Of a DNA stretch of 64,000 nucleotides, positions 37,501 through 45,782 are shown piece by piece; the first letter of the stretch is position 1; every line of letters starts with the position of its first letter. The stretch spans positions 1,922,501 to 1,986,500 of the forward strand of contig JAIGNY010004072.1 of the NCBI GenBank assembly GCA_020152595.1. Direction: 5' to 3'. The DNA comes from Chiridota heheva (taxonomy: Eukaryota; Echinodermata; Holothuroidea; Apodida; Chiridotidae). Below the pieces are notes generated by a model. It made no database searches. It worked only from the letters and a program-made list of their open reading frames with translations, and was not told the DNA's origin. The position numbers and the translations under genes are program-made.

Positions 37501-39782
37501 TTTCACTCATTGACACAGTTGTAGAAACCCGTGTCCTGAAGCTCGTTACGGTCCAGGATGTGCCTTCAAGTGTAAATGTCTCGGCTACATATCATGTGAC
37601 CAAACCACTGGCGATTGCATACTCCAATCAGATGTGACGTCAGAATCAAGTCAGGCTGACCCAACAAAATACCAGCTGAGGACAGGTCTTACTCGTGCTA
37701 CAACAGAACATCCCACGGACCAGGGAAATGGACAAACATTTCGAGGTGCACAATTTGTTTTGTTTTTCTAACGTGTCTACACTATTAAATGTTAAGAGCA
37801 TGTTATATCAGGCATGTAAAATTTGTCTCTCTAAGAGTATTCTGCATATTGATGAACTTCTACCTCAAAGGAAAATTTTGCAAATATTCTCACCCAACTT
37901 TTAGGATATGAGATTGCTGTAGAGTATTTTTAAATTAAATGCCTCAAGCTTTTCGTATCAAACAAACTTGCATATATCGTTTTAATGCTACTACTTTCAG
38001 ACGATACCCGTCCTGCCACAAATATTCGGAAAGTCTCAACACATGTACATCAGCCTGCAACAATTGTTCAAGACTTGAAGGAGCCCATCTTAATACGTAG
38101 CATGAGGGTGGTGCTACCTGCGGGAATGGGTACCTTGCTTGTACTGGTTACATCTGTCGGAGCTACTTGGTATGGGTGTAGCAGGTGGAAGTCCAGGACA
38201 ACTCTTCACAGGTAAAATATGGTCATCTACTACAGATGGATGATTAATTTTTGCTCTTTAGAAAACATGAATAAAATATTTCCTTTTCTGTTTTTGACCA
38301 ACTTTGTATCACTTAGACCAACAGTTGAATACCAACTTTCTCAAAAGCGAAAAATTGAATTTAAAAAAAAAATACATCTTTTTCATTTTACTTATTTCAG
38401 AAAACAAAGTTGGCGCCGAGCAATACTTCCAAGGCAACATGGTAAGTGCCAAATATCAAACCGAAAAATATAACTATTTCTACTAGAAGTGTTGGGCTAG
38501 ATTAATCTTCACCTACGCATCGTCATTTCCTCTCTAAAATGGCATGACATGGCATTTGCACCATGGAGAGTAAACAATAATTTTAAGCACCTGAAGTCGA
38601 ACAAATCTATTGCAACGTTTAAGTTTTATGTAAAACTGTATGTTATAGCACAATTGTGTTTAAATTGTTGCCATAATAAAGTTTCCTTATTGTATTATTT
38701 ATATAGGTATGTATCTTCACATTCTTTAATTATAATTTTATATTTCTACACAGATGACACAGAACCTACACCAATTCAGGCAAGCGTTATAACAAATCAC
38801 TCTTCTACTACCCAACCAAATTCGTACATGTACATGAAATACAAAGAAGGCAGAAAATCAAAAAAGGATTTTCCGGTTGGTGATGTATCAAGTGTCATAA
38901 ATGGCTACAGCCCTCGAGAAAGACGGATAACAGAATGCGAAACAATATATGAGGTGAATTTAACACCATCACAAGAGCAGAAGCTGATTGATAACAATTC
39001 CACATATATACAAGCAAATGATGATTTCCCAAAAATGATGATGTAATGAAAGGGCCCCGAATTGTCCCGGGTAAAGACGCATCAGATACGGAAGAAACCG
39101 AAGCTTCACATCGTGAGGAAGATTATGATTACCCTTACATAGACTGCAGACATTCTGGTGAAAACAAAATGGATGCCTCTCATATCGATACGGCAAAGAA
39201 ATCAACACTGGCAAGGAAAATGCTTTTACCATCTTATCACCTATTGAACAACAGGCTTATTACCATTCAGGAGTGTTCTATCCCAAATCCCAAAGCACAT
39301 CATCAGAAGACTACTGCTGTGCTGATGTAGAGGTCATCGCAACTGATGCAACACTCATACCTCTGGATGGGACATACACAGCTTTAATCCCTGAATCACA
39401 GATAAGCACACCTGCTTTACCTAGCACTGTTCCCCCTCTTTCACAATCTGTCCCTGAAAATGCTAAACCTCTGAGCAGAAACGGACAACTTCTTGGATAT
39501 GTCACCACCGTCAAACAACCAGCAACCTTTTTTCATCCTCCACCCCCAACTTCACCAGCTCATAACAGATTATCGGAATATTACAATCGTCCGCCACCGC
39601 CAACAAAAATAAACCTGCATAAGTTCAAAACAGCCCTCACTGAAAACCTCAGCAAAGCGTATGTAAATGGATGTGTAGCCACCCCACCTGGTTTGAAAGC
39701 AGACCGCCTCAAGAGACCCATTCCAGCTCCAAGAGCGAAATTATTACCTTCTCAGCTGGTTGATAATGATGATAATGAATAG
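28348..39782 (+). CDS. Draper/MEGF10/Nimrod-like phagocytic-type receptor (nine proposed exons)
   Basis: Proposed exons: 28,348-28,502; 29,435-29,503 (tentative); 33,201-33,328; 33,837-33,910; 35,840-35,976; 37,519-37,745; 38,001-38,211; 38,401-38,441; 38,754-39,782. Phases run 2,2,1,0,2,1,2,1 and match at every junction. The protein is about 690 residues: signal peptide, EMI, Nimrod-type repeat, two EGF-like MEGF-type repeats, stalk, one membrane helix, and a cytoplasmic tail rich in tyrosine and proline. Families with EMI plus such repeats (Draper, CED-1, MEGF10, Nimrod) bind apoptotic cells or microbes at the cell surface. A role in phagocytosis or cell adhesion is inferred. Two oddities stand out: the central EMI cysteines are missing from the model, and the last exon needs two -1 frame changes. 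It may be a working gene with assembly errors or a recent pseudogene. Confidence 0.75.
29435..29503 (+). CDS. EMI gene B exon 2 (tentative)
   Basis: A 69-nt phase-2-to-2 candidate ending at a strong GTAAGT donor, encoding AESFTASGEPTTPRTDLVEW. The acceptor (ATTATCAG) has a poor pyrimidine tract. The exon lacks the two central EMI cysteines that the corresponding exon of gene A carries. It may be wrong or incomplete. Confidence 0.35.
29504..30689. other. Intron sequence
   Basis: No exon could be confirmed. A small segment at about 30,068-30,099 reads SANLFCRHCDN before a GTAAGT, but its two cysteines are too close for the missing EMI pair, so it was not called. A G run lies near 30,530. Confidence 0.3.
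30690..32140 (+). mobile_element. Non-LTR retrotransposon (Jockey/CR1-like) RT remnant
   Basis: Plus-strand pieces follow the RT order: KPNKAAGFYHF-like opening (30,727), SLPNGIVPDKIKTAKAI (30,820), IDRPISFLSCVSKVIEGIVY (30,915), YGFCQSISTELVLSDAIHKL (31,024), GYFLDLSKAFNTIDHY (31,102), VPQRSILRPLLLIIY-like (31,285) and SKLSLNNDKTKYVIFSTSEA (31,480). FRFLGVIIDSKL follows at 31,600. Dozens of stops and shifts show long decay. It is inserted in the large intron between proposed exons 2 and 3 of the plus-strand EMI gene, in the same orientation as the gene. Confidence 0.75.
32141..33200. other. Intron sequence with a repeat shared with 40.9 kb
   Basis: The segment at about 32,920-33,000 (AGCACTTGCTTTCACAACTA ... 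GTTGTGATGCAACAAATAAG) resembles 40,940-41,065 (AGCACTACCTTTCACAACAT ... TTGTGAAGAAACTAATAAAT). Both probably come from one dispersed element. A long C run in intron 3 lies near 33,441. No gene. Confidence 0.4.
33201..33328 (+). CDS. EMI gene B exon 3: CCxGW end of EMI domain
   Basis: Reads HLRREDYLVGIYSSVIKLYD then CCEGWARNGTSCSI, the C-terminal half of an EMI domain. The acceptor is either 33,200 (ACTTTAG) or 33,212 (CTACAG), both in the same frame. The donor is GTGAGT in phase 1, the same phase as in gene A exon 3. Confidence 0.85.
33837..33910 (+). CDS. EMI gene B exon 4: Nimrod-type repeat
   Basis: Encodes ICEEGCSRGYCKAPGTCECD then TGWQ. With the preceding CSIRP this spells C-x3-P-x-C-x3-C-x4-C-x5-C-x-C-x4, the Nimrod (NIM) repeat that directly follows EMI domains in Draper and Nimrod proteins. 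Acceptor TTGCAG, donor GTATCA; enters in phase 1, leaves in phase 0. Confidence 0.9.
33911..35839. other. Intron sequence
   Basis: Apart from the CATGCCATCCCACC-type repeat at 34,740-35,000, nothing is recognised. The frame at 35,277-35,624 is lysine-rich and featureless. Confidence 0.4.
34740..35000. repeat. Degenerate CATGCCATCCCACCCTGTCC repeat
   Basis: Imperfect copies of a 20-25-base word, e.g. CTGTCCAACATGCCATCCCA, CATGCCAATCCACCCTGTC and CATGCCACTCCACCCTGCCC. The same word family forms the array at 43.0-43.6 kb, so two loci in the window carry related minisatellites. Confidence 0.6.
35840..35976 (+). CDS. EMI gene B exon 5: cysteine-rich EGF-like repeat
   Basis: Starts GRTCSMPCQHDSEEPACKQI and continues CSCSKGPCDFQTRRCTVC and PAGRMGA, a compact EGF/laminin-type repeat of the MEGF kind. 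It leaves in phase 2 at a GTTAGT donor. Confidence 0.9.
36838..37386. mobile_element. TTAA-flanked MITE, 549 bp
   Basis: Left: TTAA then AGGAGACATAAAGTCTGATC. Right, reversed: TTAA then AGGAGATATAAAGTCTGGTA. The inverted ends extend about 45 bp, to GTTTGATAG or TCTGATAG. The flanking TTAA duplication points to piggyBac or Kolobok type transposition. There is no transposase inside. It sits in the intron between exons 5 and 6 of the plus-strand EMI gene. Interior words GGGAGCCACCATTTTG and ATGGCAGCCTCCAT are an inner inverted pair. Confidence 0.8.
37519..37745 (+). CDS. EMI gene B exon 6: MEGF-type repeat and stalk
   Basis: Opens HCRNPCPEARYGPGCAFKCK then CLGYISCDQTTGDC, matching the 'CPxGxYGxxCxxxCxCxxxxxCDxxTGxC' form of MEGF10 and scavenger receptor class F repeats. 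A serine/threonine-rich stalk follows. Leaves in phase 1 (GTGCAC, a weaker donor). Confidence 0.9.
38001..38211 (+). CDS. EMI gene B exon 7: juxtamembrane and membrane helix
   Basis: After a polar stretch, a 23-residue hydrophobic segment at about 38,108-38,176 (starting VVLPAGMGTLLVLVTSVGAT) is followed by CSRWKSR. The basic stop-transfer side indicates a type I membrane protein. Acceptor TTTCAG, donor GTAAAA. Confidence 0.85.
38401..38441 (+). CDS. EMI gene B exon 8: short basic cytoplasmic exon
   Basis: A 41-nt exon with TTTCAG acceptor and GTAAGT donor, encoding KQSWRRAILPRQH in the frame set by its neighbours. It leaves in phase 1, fitting the next exon. Confidence 0.75.
38754..39782 (+). 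CDS. EMI gene B last exon: signalling tail with two frame breaks
   Basis: The tail is coding in three successive frames: 38,754 to about 39,034, then to somewhere in 39,160-39,330, then to the stop at 39,780-39,782. Each switch is -1, as if one base were missing. Composition stays tail-like throughout. Tyrosine motifs include SYMYMKY (a YxxM), DYDYPYID, SEYYNR and KAYVNG (both YxN, a Grb2 SH2 type). Proline motifs include RPPPPTK and RPIPAPRAK, the latter resembling SH3-binding sites of the CIN85/CD2AP kind. Such motifs fit a receptor that signals through kinases and adaptors. The first break sits on CCCAAAA at 39,028-39,034. Confidence 0.75.
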
Positions 39783-40041
39783 ACAAGCATAGCATCAAGT
39801 ATTGACTTTCATTGTATGTGGTACATTTGAAAGTTATACTTCTGGCTAATTCAATCAGGGCCGTAATTTCCAGGAGGGTCTTGTCTCCCACTTTAGAAAT
39901 AATGTTTTGAAGATTTAAGTACATTTTGGGGTAACAACATCTTTGCCTTAAATTGCATTTCTTTTTCAAAAACATTTGATGTTTAATATGCTCATTTCTA
40001 AACCATACATTAGTCTACTAGTTTTGCAAAATTATGACTGC

Positions 40042-40047
40042 AATAAA
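40042..40047 (+). terminator. Candidate polyadenylation signal AATAAA
   Basis: The first AATAAA after the stop codon of the plus-strand EMI gene, 260 bases downstream. Given only on position and spelling. Confidence 0.4.
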
Positions 40048-40671
40048 AATGATCCATATCACCTTTCCAACGATTTTCAGATGAGCTACTTCATTGTCAT
40101 ATTTTTGAGATCCTAGCAAGATTTATATCTGACATGTCTTACATTACCCCCCAAAGAAAAAACACATGACAGTGGTTTTCCAAGACTCACCACTTTTCCG
40201 TGGTTTCCAAAGACTCGCCTTAAATCCTTTCAAAGTATGGAAAACTTCCATACTAAACTTCACGCTGCTTTAGTCACGTTTGATAGAGTAAGTTATACTT
40301 ATGATATTTAAATTATAATTCTACCTCAATAATGAAACACTATCGATGTAACAATTTATGGTACTATGATTTACTTATGTGAATCGTCAAAATGACTCAC
40401 AGTATTTGCTCAAAATAAAATAAGCAAACAGCTATGCAATTCAGGAAACATCTTAAGACACTTGTTACAAGCCATTTGAATTATGTTACGACGACGACGA
40501 GTAAACACACAATTACAATGACGGGGTCGTCGCCTGCGTATTCGGTTATGATAGTAACAATGCTATCACGAAATGCTTCATACCACCCGGACGAGAACAC
40601 AGGTACGACGTACGGACTTACATAACATCGACAACCAAGTTAATGTCCACGGCCTTTGATAACCAGTTGCG

Positions 40672-40747
40672 GTACATTGGCGTGTCTACCCAACCCAGGC
40701 TTGAACCCAGGGCCTCGTGGTCTGTAGACAGGTAAGATAAACGCTAC
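40672..40747 (-). repeat. tRNA-derived SINE head (Pol III boxes)
   Basis: On the minus strand the sequence has a box-A-like TGGTGTAGCGTTTATCTTA and, after a short loop, a box-B-like GGGTTCAAGCCTGGGTTGG. The spacing is that of a tRNA gene or tRNA-derived SINE, but stems are imperfect, so a functional tRNA is unlikely. Confidence 0.5.
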
Positions 40748-41985
40748 ACCACAGTAGGTAAACTATAGGTTTTTTTTTTTAGGTGGAGGGTGAGATTATA
40801 AGCCAATAACGTCTATAGCTTCTGTCAATTAACAGACTAAAGGATTTAGTAAGGATTTTTTAGCTTCTTTCATTGACACTGTTTGTAATTAGGAGATAGA
40901 TATAGGAGAGCTTTACTAGCTATAAGCTTGATGGAGTTTTTTGAAGCACTACCTTTCACAACATCCATTGTATAAGCTTAACAATGTTTTATTCTTTACA
41001 TTAAAAACTTATACATCCATTCACTCTGTTTTATATGATGTTGTGAAGAAACTAATAAATGAAATATGAGATTTTGTATCAAAGTGATTTTTAACTCGCA
41101 TAACCTTGAAAAACTTGATTTAATTAGAGAAAACACTTGATGGATTATTTTAGTAGATATTGAAAAGCCAGTAATCAGTTAAATTGCCATTGAAAAGCGA
41201 TTAAAATCTGGTCTTTAGTTTGTTTTATATTTTCAGGTCTTTACAAACTAACTGGCATTCAATTATCAATTATCATCAGCCAAATAGCTCTACATTTTTC
41301 CCAATATTCTGCCAAAATACCTTATCAGGACCAAGAAGGATGTCTTGAAAGTTAGCTATACCCCAAGGTATCATTTCCAGTGAAGATCAGACTTCGAAAA
41401 AATCAAAAACCCAATTTTTACAAAAACTGGTAAAAAACTTTCAAAGTAGGCAATGAAGTAGGGCTTTACTGTTATCCCACATTTCCTTGGAGCATAATAT
41501 GCTATATTGTTGTTCAATTCTTACACACATTACCACAAAATTCCAGATCTTGCATGTCCATCACCAAAACTACAATTCATTTTTTGAGTGTATATGATCC
41601 TACATCTAAATTTTGACCAACTTTTTACGATCCACAGAATATAAACCCGCTTTCCCCAAACCAGCCCAAATCAATTGTAGTCAATTGATAAGATATGACA
41701 ATTAAATACAAAAACTTCAGGTATATTGTAAAAACTGACAAAACAAAAGGTTGTTTCCTTGATTTCTTTGTATTTGTTACCATCAGACTTCGTTTTACAG
41801 TCATAAATCAAGTATATGCAGATCAGTAAATCTTATCAACACTCTAAAAGGAATTACATAAACATTAAAAGCTACCCTTTTGATAATTACTAGACTATTC
41901 TATTTACTTAACTCCTCCAACATCAGTAAATATTTGATAAGTGTCTAAAATTCCGTAATTTACGGATATTTCTTATACTAAGTAA

Positions 41986-42181
41986 CAGTGGTGTAGCCAA
42001 AGCTTGGGAATTGGAAGCGATCGTCGCACTAATAATCCTCAATATTCCATTTGTATTGGTTTTTATTTTTATCCGTTTTTATTTGTATCCGTTTGTTTGC
42101 CGGCGGGGGCCATATTTTTTATCCTGTCAGTTTATTTCTGTTACTTGCCCCACCAACTTGGTAATCCTGGCTATGCCACTG
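41986..42181. mobile_element. Short hAT MITE with perfect 8-bp target duplication
   Basis: The 196-bp element starts CAGTGGTGTAGCCAAAGCTT and its other end reversed starts CAGTGGCATAGCCAGGATTA. It is bounded by CTAAGTAA on both sides (41,978-41,985 and 42,182-42,189). These are hallmarks of the CAGTGGCGTAGCCAGG group of hAT elements. The two overlapping short frames inside are not genes. Confidence 0.9.
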
Positions 42182-42189
42182 CTAAGTAA

Positions 42190-42844
42190 GACTAAGTAGT
42201 CTTGCCCAAATCCAGTCTATCCATCAAAATTATGTATGGCAAAATAAATATTAATTGACAAGACTTAAATGAGTTGACTCATTACCTTCTTATAATTTTC
42301 TTGTCACTATAACCACCTTGTGATTACTCAGATCCTTAGTGGAGATACAGATTCTTGAAGTATTAATCTTCAAACATGCACAGATTGCACACGGGATAAC
42401 AGAGGAAGCATGAATGTTCCAAGGTATACTCAATTAAGTCATAACATGTTGCTGCTCATTAACACCCCTAAAATAACTTTCTACTTATAATGTCATACTT
42501 CCTATCTCCCTTAAGATCTTCATAATTAAGTTTGATGTCCAAGATAATTTTTGTTTTTACAACATCAACCTTTTATTACTTGACATCTGGTGTCTATCAC
42601 ATATACAGTGTCAGCAAAAATGTTATCATTCTTCCTTGTATAATCTGTAATATATGAAATATCTGACATAGATACATATATTTTGGCTTACAGTTTCCAA
42701 ATCCTCAAGTACTTCACAAGATGCTTTTGTTGTTTCTCAATTGTGGGCACTTGAGAAAATCTATGAAACCTTCCAAAGAGAACTTCATTAAAAGTATGCT
42801 TATTATTACATCAATCTCTATAGTCTATAGTAAATCTAAAAAAA
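42190..42844. other. Non-coding stretch
   Basis: AT-rich, no recognised feature. It ends where a partial copy of the inverted-arm repeat begins. Confidence 0.35.
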
Positions 42845-42985
42845 AGGGTTTCTATAAGTTTCCACAGGCATTTTGGGGGAAAATTCGACAGACCTTTTAT
42901 TTTGTATAAGTTAGGGGTGCTGAATATGAATTTTTGGTCTGTCACCTTCACAGATGACTGTAACTCATTCAAAATGGCAAAAAAA
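42845..42985 (+). repeat. Partial third copy of the 44.5/48.2 kb arm repeat
   Basis: CCACAGGCATTTTGGGGGAA, then TCGACAGACC, GGGGTGCTGAAT, TTTTTGGTCTGTCACC and CTCATTCAAAATGG occur here in the same order as at about 45,425-45,600. The copy stops abruptly at the start of the CATGGCATCCCA array. Confidence 0.7.
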
Positions 42986-43004
42986 CAAAATAACCTGTCC
43001 CACA

Positions 43005-43690
43005 TGGCATCCCAGCACATGTCCCACATGACATCCCATAGGCTCCATTAGAAGTCTCATCGTAGCTATCACAGTCCCTGATTGATCATACTATGTATGA
43101 AAGTGTCACTTCATATAATAACTTATATGCCAATGACTTGTTGAAATGGGGTGGGACACCATGTCCCACATAACATCCCATATCATCCTATGTCCCACAT
43201 GACATTCCATCCCATGGCATTCCACCCTATGTCCTGCATGGCATTCCACCCTATGTCCTGCATGGCATTCCACCCTATGTCCTGCATGGCATTCCACCCT
43301 GTTTCACATGGCATCCCACCCCATGTCCCACATGGCATACCGAATGGCATCCCACCCTATGTCTCACATGGCGTCCCATAGGCTCCATAAGAAGTCTCAT
43401 CTTAGCTATCAGACCCTGATTGAACATACTCTGTATGAAAGTGTCAGTTTATATAATAACTTACATGCAAATGAGTTGTTGAATAAGAAAAAAAGGTGGA
43501 GTCAAATAATTATGCCTGATATAGCCCTTGGTGTATACAACATGGTAAATAATATATCATATGTCCCTCATGGCCCCTATCCATGTCCCACATGGCATCC
43601 CTCCCTATGTCCATATGCAATCACATCCTGTCACACTCCCTGACTAAGCATACTAAATACAACAAATCATATACTGTAGCAAATTTATGC
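43005..43690. repeat. 24-bp CATGGCATTCCACCCTATGTCC array with nested duplication
   Basis: At 43,218-43,300 a 24-base unit (CCTATGTCCTGCATGGCATT plus CCAC) repeats nearly perfectly; looser copies flank it. A segment of about 110 bases starting at CATAGGCTCCATTAGAAGTC (43,037) recurs at 43,378, and a more diverged version lies at 43,625-43,700. The array and its flank were therefore duplicated together. Open frames in all phases here are repeat artefacts. Confidence 0.85.
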
Positions 43691-43769
43691 AAATGAGCAC
43701 AATAATAAAGGTTGAGTTTAATAATCATGCCTAATACAACTGTTGGTGCCCAAATATTTTGAAGAATTA

Positions 43770-44085
43770 TAAAGATTTTAAATCTCAAGTGCTACAAAAA
43801 AGACTTGAGGATCTCTGAAGAATATTGGAAAATTATATCATTTTACAGTAATCTTTTAAGAAAATATCAAATGTTTTGTAAACTTTTTAAGGAAACTAGT
43901 TTTTAATCCTGTCTTAAGTATCTCTGAAAAACTTTAACATTTCATAAGGAAGTTCTAATCTTCCATAAGGATATCTGTAGAAACTTTTAACTTTTTCTGA
44001 GGAACTCTGAAGAAACTTTAACATTTTCTGAGAAATTCACAAAAAACTTTTACATTTTTAAGGAAATCTCAGGACAAATCTGTGG
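43770..44085. repeat. Degenerate AACTTTTAACATTTTCTGAGGAA repeat
   Basis: Loose copies of CTCTGAAGAAACTTTAACAT and TTTCTGAGGAA or TTTTTAAGGAA follow each other at roughly 35-45-base spacing. It is a decayed minisatellite leading into the ACAATGC array. Confidence 0.5.
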
Positions 44086-44119
44086 ACGGCCGGACAGGCG
44101 ACCAGACGTAATCGCCATT

Positions 44120-44520
44120 ACAATGCAATCGCCGCACAATGCCGCACAATGCCGCTGCGCCGCACAATGTCGCCGCGACAATGCTTCTGTCGCCCACAAT
44201 GCGCCGCACAATGCTTTCGCGACAATGCGCCGCTGACAATGCGCCGACAATGCCGCACAATGCCGCACAATGCCGCGACAATGCGCCGCACAATGCCGCT
44301 GACAATGCCGACAATGCTTCGCACAATGCTTCGCGACAATGCTTCGCGACAATGCTTCGCCGCACAATGCCGACACAATGCCGCACAATGCTTCGCACAA
44401 TGCTTCCCATAATGCTTGCCATAATGCTTAACATAATGCTTCCCATAATGCTTCCCATAATGCTTCCCATAATGCTTCCCATAATGCTTCCCATAATGCT
44501 TCCCATAATGCTTCACATGT
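44120..44520. repeat. Compound ACAATGCCGC / CATAATGCTTCC short tandem array
   Basis: The left part is a GC-rich mix of CGCACAATGC and CGACAATGC words. These grade through CTTCGCGACAATG into a nearly perfect 12-base array, CATAATGCTTCC, at about 44,405-44,513. Because the 12-base unit is a multiple of three and lacks stops, long open frames appear in several phases on both strands. They are artefacts, not proteins. Confidence 0.9.
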
Positions 44521-44544
44521 GAACCAAAAATGACAACAAATAAT

Positions 44545-45775
44545 CGAGTAATTTGGCTTCACTTTGTAAGTACTGAATACATAGTATTGACTTGCCTTAA
44601 GACTTCTCACTCCTTGCCGGAATATAAGCCATGGATAAAACCCTCCATTTTTGTTTGTCTTGCGCCAACATTCTCAGCTGTTCCAGTTGTAGCCCATCTT
44701 GATCATCTCCTTTGCAGTGTCCCGCCTCCAGGTATTTTGGGCCTTGTCCCGTTTGCGTATAGATAGTATTGAATACATAGTATTGAGAACAGTATGGAAA
44801 ACTAGTATTGAACACATAGTACCGGGTATATAGTATTGAATTTAATTAAGAGGGTTTCATGAACAGTTTCTCAAAGGATTTGTGCTGGTTATCAGCAGGT
44901 ATATACATGACTTTGTGTAATTGATGTTTGATAAATATTTGTGTTTTGTTTGTTACGTCGCCAATTGTTTTCATCAAGATATGTTTTGCATATACCCATA
45001 CTTTAATAGTAAGAGATTTTGACACAAGAAGCTGCAGTTTACAAAACATCACAGGAAGTTGCAATGATATGGTGAGAACAGTCTGATGTAAGTGCAATAA
45101 TTACACCATTAGGTGACAGTACCTTCAACAATATTATAATGCTTGTGACAGTATGAAAATTGACGCTGCAAAGCAAGCTTTCTATGTCATGTACTGACAA
45201 GGAACTTATTTTTCTAAATTCTTAACACACAATAGAAAAATAGGTAGTTGTTTGTTTTCCCTTGATGTAGCAAGTATTCTCAAAGTTTATGCCTTGAAAA
45301 GTTTGTGAGTAAAGTTCGAATTGGACAAAGAAAATATTTGACATTGATTTTTTTTGTAGGCTTTATCTTTTGGGGTTTTGTAGGGCTGAATTATTAGTCA
45401 GGTTGCAAATCTGAAAAAAGTGACACCCACAGGCATTTGTGGGGAAAAGTCGACAGACCATCTATTATGTATAATTTTGGGGTGCTGAATCCGAAGTATT
45501 TTTTGGTGCTGAATCCGAAGTTTATTTTTGGTGCTAAATCCGAATTTTTGGTCTGTCACCGTCTCAGATGGCTGAAACTCATTCAAAATGGTGGAGAAAA
45601 ACAAAATGGCCACCAAAATAAGAAAAATCACAACAAATAATCTACAAAATTAAAAATGAATGCATAACATCTCATTTCTGCATGCAATTTAATGTAAATT
45701 AGAGTTTATGCTGGATACTTAGAGCATGGATAACAGTAAACCAAGATGGCGGAAAAAAACAAAATTCCGACAAGT
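44545..45775 (+). repeat. Left arm of a large inverted repeat (about 1.2 kb)
   Basis: This segment matches 48,205-49,785 on the opposite strand over its whole length. It runs from TTGGCTTCACTTTGTAAGTA at the outside to CCAAGATGGCGGAAAAAAAC at the inside. Matching minus-strand and plus-strand frames (44,846-45,097 and 49,212-49,466) give almost identical translations, e.g. TVLTISLQLPVMFCKLQL, a quick proof of homology rather than a real protein. Differences include a local triplication of GGTGCTGAATCCGAAG at about 45,480-45,545 in this arm. The arms enclose the decayed gene at 45.8-47.2 kb. Confidence 0.9.
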
Positions 45776-45782
45776 TGGAGCA

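Larger units (their letters stand above)
39783..41985. other. 3' untranslated and intergenic sequence
   Basis: After the EMI gene end there is AT-rich sequence with a tRNA-like SINE fragment at 40.7 kb and a dispersed repeat near 40,940-41,065. No further gene recognised. Confidence 0.4.

Noticed and set aside
42004-42199. Two overlapping frames of about 60 codons
   Set aside because: Both lie inside the 196-bp hAT MITE bounded by a perfect target duplication.
44050-44522. Long overlapping open frames on both strands (up to 145 codons) in the ACAATGC/CATAATGC array
   Set aside because: They are translations of a stop-free short tandem repeat in every phase, with MGSIMGSIM or KHYGKHYG patterns and no start, splice or domain support.
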